Assembly (NCBI RefSeq): GCF_014076495.1
Contig: NZ_CP043575.1
Coordinates: forward strand, 3,286,001 to 3,350,000
Direction: 5' to 3'
Origin: Comamonas koreensis
GTDB taxonomy: Bacteria; Pseudomonadota; Gammaproteobacteria; Burkholderiales; Burkholderiaceae_C
DNA: 64,000 nt
Shown: one piece after another, positions 55,245 to 61,906 of the stretch
How the letters are laid out: the number at the start of each line of letters is the position of its first letter
Numbering within the stretch: position 1 is the stretch's first letter
Position numbers and translations under genes: made by a program
The notes under the pieces: generated by a model
Told to the model about the DNA's origin: nothing
Database searches by the model: none
Seen by the model: the letters and a program-made list of their open reading frames with translations, nothing else

Positions 55245-55379
55245 ATGTGGTATTTCTCCTGGATTCTCGGCCTGCCGCTGGCCGCCGCCTTTGCGGTGCT
55301 CAACGCCATGTGGTTTGAGATGACCGAAGACCAGAAGCTGCGCCAGCAGCTGCTGGACGACCCGGACTCGCAGCACTGA
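55245..55379 (+). CDS. cydX: Cytochrome bd small subunit CydX
   Basis: A 44-residue one-helix protein. It starts MWYFSWILGLPLAAAFAVLN, and after the membrane helix ends in the acidic tail QQLLDDPDSQH. Length, start (MWYF) and position after cydB are as in CydX (CbdX), which stabilises the haem groups of the bd oxidase. A GAAAGGA ribosome binding site lies ahead of the ATG. It is too short to be called by most length cut-offs. A terminator follows. Confidence 0.93.
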   Translation: MWYFSWILGLPLAAAFAVLNAMWFEMTEDQKLRQQLLDDPDSQH

Positions 55380-55430
55380 GCTGCGGCACAAGCCCCTGAG
55401 CCTGGCACAGCGCCACGGCTCTCAACGCAC

Positions 55431-55459
55431 AAAGGCCCAAACCTTGGTTTGGGCCTTTT
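55431..55459 (+). terminator. Rho-independent terminator of the cydDCABX operon
   Basis: AAAGGCCCAAACC, a TT loop, GGTTTGGGCC and a run of T, 51 bases after the cydX stop. The A run on the other side means it can also serve the convergent L,D-transpeptidase gene. Confidence 0.92.
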
Positions 55460-55490
55460 GCTATGGGCTAAGAACCTGTTCTAAGAGTGA

Positions 55491-56825
55491 TCAGCCCTGG
55501 TTTTGCAGATCTTCGGAGAACAGCCGCCAGTCCTTGCCCACCTTGCGCCAGTACTGGCGCAGCGACAAGGGCTGCGCCTGTTCGCGGCTCTTGAGCTTCA
55601 GGTTGGCCACGCGAATCTCGCCCTTGTGGTCTTTCCAGCCGTAGGTAGAGATGTCCTGCAGCTCCACACTGCGGCCCTTGAACAGCGCGGCCATGCGTGT
55701 ATGCCAGGCCTGGCCTTCGGACGAGGCCGTCCATTGCGGCGTGGCCAGCTGCAAGGCGCCCTGGGGGTCGTCCTGCATCCAGGCCTGGTGCCACTGCTGC
55801 AGCACGGCCGTGAAAGCGTCGGTGCTCTGGCGGTGCGAGGCATCGCTTGGCGCCACCCACTGCAGCTTCTCGCGGATCAGCACCGGCGTCAGCTTGTCCA
55901 CCGTGCGCATCAGTGCAATCAGATCGGGGTTGGCCAGCACCACGCAGCCATCGCTGGCCTGCGGCAGGCGGGCGAACTGGTCCGGCGGCGCGCCATGCAG
56001 CCAGATGCCGCTGCCCGAGCGGCCCATGGCCTTGTCCCAGTCATTGGGGTAGTTCAGGGTCAGAGCACCCTTGCCATAGAACTCGGGCAGGCGCTGGCCG
56101 GCAATCTGGCGGCCAATAAAGTAGATGCCTTCGGGGGTGCGCTGGTCGCCCTCTTCGAGCTTGCCCACCCCCAGCTTGCCGACGGAGACATAGAAGCTGT
56201 CGACAAGCTGCAGCTGGCCTTGGTCATGGCGCAGCAGGTAGAGGCGCGACTGGCTGGCATCGATGGCGATGACCTGGCGCACCGAGGGTGACAGCGACAG
56301 AAACTCCGCAGGCACCTGACCGGCGGCCGGCAGCGATTGGGCACCCTGCATGCGGCGGCGGATCTCGTCCTGCAGACCCTGGAGCTGCTCCAGGGTCTGC
56401 CCGCCCTGGGCGTTGGCAGCGGGCGTGGGCGGCACCGCTGCGCCGGCCTGCGGCAGGGGTATATGTTTAACGGGCAGCACCATGGCGCGCTGGGCCACCG
56501 CAGCGGGCGTCAATGCCCCGGGCTGGCCGGAGCGAAAACGCAGCAGATCGGCATACACCAGCTGCGCGGCCTGAAAATGCGGCACATCGGCCGTCAGGCT
56601 GGCGGCGGCCTTGAGGGCCTGGTCCAGCTGCTGGTTTTGCACCAGCGCAATGATCTGCACCAGGCGCTCTTCGGCATCGGGCTGGCGGGCCTTGGCGGCA
56701 GCGGCCGTCTTTGCCTGGGCAGCAGCGCGCGGCGTGGCCGGCGAGCCAGCAGCCAGCGCCGCACCTGCCGCGGCCACCACGGCTGCACCAACGCCCGAGC
56801 GCCAAAACTGCTTGCAAAAAGGCAT
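55491..56825 (-). CDS. L,D-transpeptidase (YkuD domain) with NTF2-like C-terminal domain
   Basis: A 444-residue exported protein. After a signal-like N-terminus (CKQFWRSGVGAAVVAAAGAA) and an Ala-rich helical region comes a YkuD domain at about 195-335: VRQVIAIDASQSRLYLLRHD, TPEGIYFIGRQI, and the catalytic WLHGAPPDQF with SDGCVVLAN (His and Cys). YkuD enzymes form 3-3 peptidoglycan cross-links or attach proteins to the wall. The last 110 residues (FTAVLQQWHQAWMQDDPQGA, RQYWRKVGKDWRLFSEDL) form an NTF2/SnoaL-like domain as in Cds6-type transpeptidases. It lies 69 bases downstream of the TPR gene that ends with the same domain type, probably in one operon. Confidence 0.88.
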   Translation of the reverse strand: MPFCKQFWRSGVGAAVVAAAGAALAAGSPATPRAAAQAKTAAAAKARQPDAEERLVQIIALVQNQQLDQALKAAASLTADVPHFQAAQLVYADLLRFRSGQPGALTPAAVAQRAMVLPVKHIPLPQAGAAVPPTPAANAQGGQTLEQLQGLQDEIRRRMQGAQSLPAAGQVPAEFLSLSPSVRQVIAIDASQSRLYLLRHDQGQLQLVDSFYVSVGKLGVGKLEEGDQRTPEGIYFIGRQIAGQRLPEFYGKGALTLNYPNDWDKAMGRSGSGIWLHGAPPDQFARLPQASDGCVVLANPDLIALMRTVDKLTPVLIREKLQWVAPSDASHRQSTDAFTAVLQQWHQAWMQDDPQGALQLATPQWTASSEGQAWHTRMAALFKGRSVELQDISTYGWKDHKGEIRVANLKLKSREQAQPLSLRQYWRKVGKDWRLFSEDLQNQG

Positions 56826-56894
56826 AGCCTGTGATTCCTTCAACTGACTTCTGTGCGGACCAGCGCCGATCATAGCCTGTGCAGCGCGGAGCGA

Positions 56895-58223
56895 TCAGCC
56901 GCCCGTGGTCTCGCGCATGATGCGCCAATGGCCTTTTTCCAGTCGCATCACCAAGGTCTTGCGGGTGGTGGTCTTGAGCGCGCCGGCCGCATAGTACTGG
57001 CGGAACTTGGCTGTTGCCTGCTCGCCCTCCACGCTGACCTGCAGATTGCGCACATTCACCACAATCGCTTGCTTGCCGACAATGCGCTGGCGCCGCTCTT
57101 CCTTCCAGGCACTGAGGCTGCCGCCACCGGCTGGGCTGAAATGGTCGCTGTAGGCGGCCAGGTAGCCGGGCATGTCCTTCTTCTCCCAAGCCGTGGCCCA
57201 GCTGTTGACGGCGCGCTCCACATCGAGCTTGGCGGTATCACGCGCTGGCTTGGGCTTGGTCTCGGCCACAGGTGCTGCCGGTTTGGCGGCTGGGGCGGCG
57301 GCGCTGGCTGCCACAGCATTGGCTGCCACAGCACTGGCTGCCACAGCACTGGCTGCCACAGCCTTGGCGGGCTCAGCAGGCACAGGCGCCGGAGCGGCTG
57401 CTGGCGTGGGCGCAGGTGCCGGAGCCGCCTTGGGCGCCGGAACCGGCGTGGATGCCGCTTGGGCTACAACAGCCGGTGCAGGGCTAGGCGCAGGCGGTTT
57501 GGGCGCTGCAACAGGGGCTGGTGCTGGTGCGGGCGCTGACACCGGCGCAGGCGCAGGTGCTGGCGGCGGTGGCGGGGGCGCCACCGGTTTGGGCGGCACA
57601 TCGGCTCGGGCCTGCACCAGCGCGTTCTTTCCGTTGGCGAGCGAGGCCGGGACAATCTGCGTGATCAGCGCCAGCTGGGGGGCCGTCTGCTTGGGCGCGC
57701 CTTCGAGCTGCAGCGCCTTGGCATAGGCATCGCTGGCCATGCGGGCGTAGAGGTCGCCCAGGTTTTCATGCGCCGTCGTGTAACTGGGGTTGGTGCGCAT
57801 CGATTGCTCCAGCGCCTGCGCGGCCTTGCGGTCCTGGCCATCAGCGGCATACAGCACGGCCAGGTTGTTGTAGGGCTCGGGCATGCCGGGGTAATCGCGG
57901 GTCAGCTCCTGGAAGATCTTGATCGCCTGTGCATGCTGTTTTTGCTCGGTCGCGATCACGCCGCGCAAAAAGCGCATTTCCACATCGCCGGGCTGCTTGC
58001 GCAGGTAGGCATCGGCCTCTTTGGCGGCTTGCGCTGCCTTGCCCTGCTGCAGCAACTGGCTCACTTCCGCCACAGCGGGCGATGCAGGCGACGTGGGCGC
58101 GGCTTGCGCCTGCAGCGCAGCGCCCCCCATCAGCACACCTACGCAGACCGCCGCCCAGCGCTGGCGAAAAAGGACGGGCACCAGGGATCGCAGGGTAGAG
58201 CGCGCTGGGAAAGCACTTTGCAT
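56895..58223 (-). CDS. Exported TPR protein with Pro/Ala-rich linker and NTF2-like C-terminal domain
   Basis: A 442-residue protein. A signal (LVPVLFRQRWAAVCVGVLMG, cleavage after LQAQA) precedes three to four TPR units at about 40-175 (LLQQGKAAQAAKEADAYLRK, MRFLRGVIATEQKQHAQAIK, NNLAVLYAADGQDRKAAQAL, ENLGDLYARMASDAYAKALQ). A linker of about 140 Pro/Ala residues includes a decaying tandem VAASA repeat (DNA 57310-57365). The last 110 residues (AVNSWATAWEKKDMPGYLAA to RLEKGHWRIMRETTGG) are an NTF2-like domain. It is a close paralogue of the protein at 60209-61429. Role unknown; a periplasmic scaffold for surface or wall assembly is plausible. Confidence 0.85.
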   Translation of the reverse strand: MQSAFPARSTLRSLVPVLFRQRWAAVCVGVLMGGAALQAQAAPTSPASPAVAEVSQLLQQGKAAQAAKEADAYLRKQPGDVEMRFLRGVIATEQKQHAQAIKIFQELTRDYPGMPEPYNNLAVLYAADGQDRKAAQALEQSMRTNPSYTTAHENLGDLYARMASDAYAKALQLEGAPKQTAPQLALITQIVPASLANGKNALVQARADVPPKPVAPPPPPPAPAPAPVSAPAPAPAPVAAPKPPAPSPAPAVVAQAASTPVPAPKAAPAPAPTPAAAPAPVPAEPAKAVAASAVAASAVAANAVAASAAAPAAKPAAPVAETKPKPARDTAKLDVERAVNSWATAWEKKDMPGYLAAYSDHFSPAGGGSLSAWKEERRQRIVGKQAIVVNVRNLQVSVEGEQATAKFRQYYAAGALKTTTRKTLVMRLEKGHWRIMRETTGG

Positions 58224-58627
58224 GGGGGATTTTCTCGTTGCAGTGGACCAAAAGCCGCAGAAAACAGCCAGAAATCTTGCGTATCTGTACACACATCCGT
58301 TGGCAGAAAAAGCCCCGCCTGGCGCGCGCCAAAAACCGGCCGATTATACAGACCCTGCCTGCGCCAAGGGCTGGCTGCCGGGCGGCGAAACGCTCCCCCC
58401 ACAAAGGACGAACGTTACGTAACACCTCCGTAACAACTGGAGCAAAACTGCCTTTTACGCCGCACCTATGGCGTACGAAAAATAAAAATACTCATTTAAA
58501 ACAATGATCTAATAAATTTCACAGAGGTAACAGCTGCCGGTTTTCGCGTTGGCACAGGAGTTGCACTCATGAAGACAAGGCCTGGGCATTTGCCCTTGAG
58601 GCCAGCCCCCAGACCGGAGACCTGCAA
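58224..58627. promoter_or_regulatory. Divergent promoter region of the first TPR gene and the 491-residue protein gene
   Basis: 404 bases with no gene seen. The middle (58440-58530) is AT-rich and fits a promoter. It contains the 14-base element GAACGTTACGTAAC at 58410, described separately, and a related CCGTAAC half site just after it. Confidence 0.45.
58410..58423. promoter_or_regulatory. Operator candidate GAACGTTACGTAAC, copy 1
   Basis: Contains the perfect ten-base palindrome GTTACGTAAC. The same 14 bases occur once more at 61651-61664, in the divergent region of the paralogous TPR gene and the adhesin gene. Confidence 0.6.
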
Positions 58628-60103
58628 ATGACCCACAACGCCCCCTTGCTCAGCCCAGAGGTCTGCGAGACGCTGTTTGATGAAGCGCAGGAGCGCCATC
58701 TGTGCATGGAGGTGCATTGCGCACCCGGCCTGGCCCACCAGCTGAGCCTGGCAGCGCGCTTTGTGGCGCAGCAGGCGGTGGATCTGCCCAAGCCCTATGA
58801 CGGCTGCCTGATGTTCTTCACCATCACCGCGCAGAACCTGCCCATCACCAGCTTCAGCATCCAGCAGCCCAGCGTTGCCGAGGCCTGGACGGAGGGCGCA
58901 GCGCGCATGCGGCAATGGGCCTGGGCGTTCAATGCCACCGGCGTGGAACTGCGCATTGACTGGGCGACCGCCGTGCTGCCGCTGCCCGGCGATGAGCCGC
59001 AGGATGCGCTGGCCGATCTGCGCCAGTCCTGGAGCCTGGCCGACAGCGCGCAGGAGCGCGCCGAGATGCTGGCGCTGCTCAGCCACCGCATGACGCGCGC
59101 ACTCGCCCGCCTGCAGCTGCTGAGCGATCCAGTGCCCGCCAGCACCCTGGGCCGCTGGCAACTGCTGCTCGAAGGCCTGCACATCAGCCCGCTCGGAGAG
59201 ATGCGCACCCTTCCCCGCCACGACCCCTTGTCACCCCGCAGCAGCCACGGCAGCGCGGCCTCGGCCATCTACCAGGCCACGCAGGAGTTGCTGGCCCGCA
59301 GCCAGAGCGAAGACGGCAGCTGGCCCAAAGCCAGCACCTTGGTCGACCACCTGGGCATCACCTATGCGTTGCTGCTCACCCAGCGCCAAAGCGCGCCAAC
59401 GCCAAGCTCGTCGATGACCGTGCACCGTGCCATCGCCTACCAGGCCGAGCAGATGCAGCGCTGGAGCCTGCATGAATGCGGCAGCGACCTGCTCAAGGCC
59501 ATGAGCCTGATCGTGCTGGTGCAGTATGTCCACCTCTACCCGGGCGCCGGCTGCGCCACACCGCTGCGCGACCTGATCGGCCTGCTGTCCCAGCAGCTCC
59601 ATGGCAAGGCCGTACGCGGCGCAGGTGCCACCGCCCCCTGGGCCCAGTTGGCCTTGCAGAGCCTGCAAAAGAGTGGGCAGCAGCCCTCGGACCTGCAAGC
59701 TGCCACTGGCAGCCCCGCTGCAGACGGCGACAGCCCATGGCTGCATGCCGCCTGGCAGCAGCTGCAGGCCCTGGCGCAGGACCAGGAACACAGCAAGCTG
59801 CACCCCGAGCCCTGGGTGTCTGCCGCGCTGATGGAATGCTCTTTGCAGCATGGCCAACCGCTGTTTGCCAGCCATGCCCAGCGCAGCCAGTTTTTCTCGG
59901 GCATGCAGTCGCTGTTCAAGACCTGCTACCAACGCATGGTCTGGCCCAAGCTGCCCCATACGCAAGCCGGCCGCCAGCGCTGGAGCAGCGGCGTACTGCA
60001 GGCGCCCGTTACCGACTGCCGCGTGGCCAGCCAGCTGCTGATCACCATCAGCGCGGCGGTGAGCTTTGCCAACCTGTCGCAGGCACGCTCATTAGCGCCA
60101 TAG
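58628..60103 (+). CDS. Protein of unknown function, 491 residues
   Basis: I do not recognise this protein. It has no signal peptide or membrane segment and is rich in Leu, Gln and Ala. The first 150 residues are mixed (LMFFTITAQNLPITSFSIQQ); the rest is mostly helical. The stretch AIYQATQELLARSQSEDGSW followed by a helix and ITYALLLTQ recalls the Q-x-x-D-G-S-W repeats of alpha/alpha-toroid proteins such as terpene cyclases, but only once or twice. It is divergent from the first TPR gene, convergent with the second, and shares an intergenic motif with the adhesin promoter, so a role with the adhesin or cell surface is possible. A 3' terminator is shared with the convergent gene. Confidence 0.7.
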   Translation: MTHNAPLLSPEVCETLFDEAQERHLCMEVHCAPGLAHQLSLAARFVAQQAVDLPKPYDGCLMFFTITAQNLPITSFSIQQPSVAEAWTEGAARMRQWAWAFNATGVELRIDWATAVLPLPGDEPQDALADLRQSWSLADSAQERAEMLALLSHRMTRALARLQLLSDPVPASTLGRWQLLLEGLHISPLGEMRTLPRHDPLSPRSSHGSAASAIYQATQELLARSQSEDGSWPKASTLVDHLGITYALLLTQRQSAPTPSSSMTVHRAIAYQAEQMQRWSLHECGSDLLKAMSLIVLVQYVHLYPGAGCATPLRDLIGLLSQQLHGKAVRGAGATAPWAQLALQSLQKSGQQPSDLQAATGSPAADGDSPWLHAAWQQLQALAQDQEHSKLHPEPWVSAALMECSLQHGQPLFASHAQRSQFFSGMQSLFKTCYQRMVWPKLPHTQAGRQRWSSGVLQAPVTDCRVASQLLITISAAVSFANLSQARSLAP

Positions 60104-60154
60104 ATACCCGGCCAGCCGCAGCGCCTGGCACAACCGCCCTTTGCACCTTCAAAA

Positions 60155-60189
60155 CCAAGGCGCCTGCTCCAAAAGGGCAGGCGCCTTGG
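60155..60189. terminator. Bidirectional terminator between convergent genes
   Basis: CCAAGGCGCCTGC, a nine-base loop and GCAGGCGCCTTGG, with A-rich sequence on the left side. It lies between the 491-residue protein gene and the second TPR gene. Confidence 0.75.
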
Positions 60190-60208
60190 CTGTATTCAGC
60201 GGGCTCGA

Positions 60209-61429
60209 TCAACGCCCCACCGTCTCACTCACAATGCGCCACTGGCCTTGCTCGGGCTGCAGCACCAAGGTCTTGCGGGAGTTGCTCTTGAGCGCGCCTG
60301 CCGCATAGGCCTGCACAAAGCGGGCCGTGGCGCGGGCGCCGTCGACGGTCACCTGCACATCGCTGAGCGCCACGCTGATCTCGCGCTTGCCCTCAATGCG
60401 TTGGCGGCGTGACTGCTTCCATGCCGCCAGGCTGCTGCCGTCGGCGGGTTTGAAGGCGGGGCTGTAGGCGCCTAGATAGGTATCCATATCTTGCTGCGCC
60501 CAGGCCTGGGCCCAGGCCTGCACGGCAGCCTCCACCGCTGCTGGGGAGTTATCTGGCGTCTGCGAGGCCGTGCTGGCAGGCACGGCATCCGGCGCCGGGC
60601 CTGCTTTGGCGGCGGCACTGGCTGCTGGCCTGTCCGATGACTTGGCCGATGACCGTGCCGCCTCTGCCGCGGCCAGCTGCAGCGGGGTTGCCGAGGATAT
60701 GCGCTCTGCCACCACAGGCTCGGTTGCAGGTGCAGGCACCGCAGCCGCAGCTTGCACCGGGGTCAAGCTCGGGGTGGGGGCCACTGCAGCGGCAGACTGC
60801 GGCGCGGCTGCTGCCACCGCTGTCACTGGCACAGCCGCCCCAGTCCCGCCCGGCGCAATCTGCGCGATCAGCGCCTGCTTGGGCGCAACGCCCTGGCGGG
60901 CGCTGTCCAGCTCCAAGGCCTTGCCGTAGGACTGGCTGGCCATGCGGGCATACAGATCACCCAGGTTTTCATAGGCGGTGGCATAGCCGGGCTGGGCACG
61001 GATGGCCTGCTCCAGCGCATCGACAGCCTTGCGGTCCTGCCCCTGGGCGGCATACAGCACGGCCAGGTTGTTGTAGGGCTCGGGCATGGCCGGGTAGTCG
61101 CGTGCCAGCGCCGAAAAGATCTGGATGGCCTGCGTCTGCTGCTTTTGCTCGGTGGCAATCACGCCGCGCAAAAAGCGCATCTCGGCGTCCTGGGGATTGA
61201 GCTGCAAAAACTGGTCGGCCTGCGCCGCCGCCTGCGCGGTCTGGCCCTGCTCCAGCAGCTGGGCTACGGCATCCACCTCCCGTGCGGCATGGGCGGGCAG
61301 TGCCAGCAATACGGCCGTACCGCCTGCGCACAGCGCAGCCACCAACTTTGGCAACCGTGCCTGCCTTAACCAGAGAGGGGGAGAGAAGTGACGAGACGCG
61401 ATGCGCATAGATGGCTTTTTAAAAGTCAT
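60209..61429 (-). CDS. Exported TPR protein with NTF2-like C-terminal domain, second paralogue
   Basis: A 406-residue protein with the same order of parts as the protein at 56895-58223: signal peptide (LVAALCAGGTAVLLALPAHA), TPR units (LLEQGQTAQAAAQADQFLQL, MRFLRGVIATEQKQQTQAIQ, NNLAVLYAAQGQDRKAVDAL, ENLGDLYARMASQSYGKALE), a shorter Ala-rich linker and the NTF2-like end (QAWAQAWAQQDMDTYLGAYS to QGQWRIVSETVGR). Several TPR stretches are identical in the two proteins, so the duplication is fairly recent or under constraint. The start may be 61429 or 61408. It is divergent from the giant adhesin gene. Confidence 0.84.
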   Translation of the reverse strand: MTFKKPSMRIASRHFSPPLWLRQARLPKLVAALCAGGTAVLLALPAHAAREVDAVAQLLEQGQTAQAAAQADQFLQLNPQDAEMRFLRGVIATEQKQQTQAIQIFSALARDYPAMPEPYNNLAVLYAAQGQDRKAVDALEQAIRAQPGYATAYENLGDLYARMASQSYGKALELDSARQGVAPKQALIAQIAPGGTGAAVPVTAVAAAAPQSAAAVAPTPSLTPVQAAAAVPAPATEPVVAERISSATPLQLAAAEAARSSAKSSDRPAASAAAKAGPAPDAVPASTASQTPDNSPAAVEAAVQAWAQAWAQQDMDTYLGAYSPAFKPADGSSLAAWKQSRRQRIEGKREISVALSDVQVTVDGARATARFVQAYAAGALKSNSRKTLVLQPEQGQWRIVSETVGR

Positions 61430-61906
61430 GGAAACAGGGGAAATACAACGAGATTCTTTGAACAGCTTCTTTAAGCCGGCGCAGCAGTGACCAGGAGAAA
61501 CACTCATGCGGCAAGAGACAGCAGAAATAGTATGCGAGCCCGGCACCTGATTCATTATGTAAATTTTTATGGATACCAGAGGATCATGATTTAAATCCTA
61601 TTTAACAGCGACGCAGCAAATATTGACGGAAATGCTCCAGCGTAACGGCAGAACGTTACGTAACGCCGGAGGGAACAACATTGGACATTGCTTAAACGCC
61701 TGATCGGGCCATAGTTTTTAAACTGCGATTCATCTGCAAATAAATATATTTATTCATGAATTTCAATGACTTATGAAATACCAAAAGAACGCAGATAAAA
61801 AACAAATCCATGGCACGCAAGTTGCACAGTCTCCGCCCAGATAAGCCTCGCGAGGCAAATCGGAGCCCTTGCGTTTGATATTTCAATTTTCTACAGGACA
61901 GAGAAA
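61430..61906. promoter_or_regulatory. Divergent promoter region of the second TPR gene and the adhesin gene
   Basis: 477 bases, AT-rich around 61540-61620 and 61710-61810, with no gene seen. It carries the second GAACGTTACGTAAC element. The long distance from that element to the adhesin start leaves room for an untranslated leader of over 200 bases. Confidence 0.45.
61651..61664. promoter_or_regulatory. Operator candidate GAACGTTACGTAAC, copy 2
   Basis: Identical to the element at 58410-58423, with the palindrome GTTACGTAAC. A half site CGTAAC lies ten bases to its left. Confidence 0.6.

Noticed and set aside
55471..55482. AGAACCTGTTCT near the L,D-transpeptidase stop as a regulatory palindrome
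   Set aside because: It lies between convergent gene ends where an operator would have no target; probably chance.
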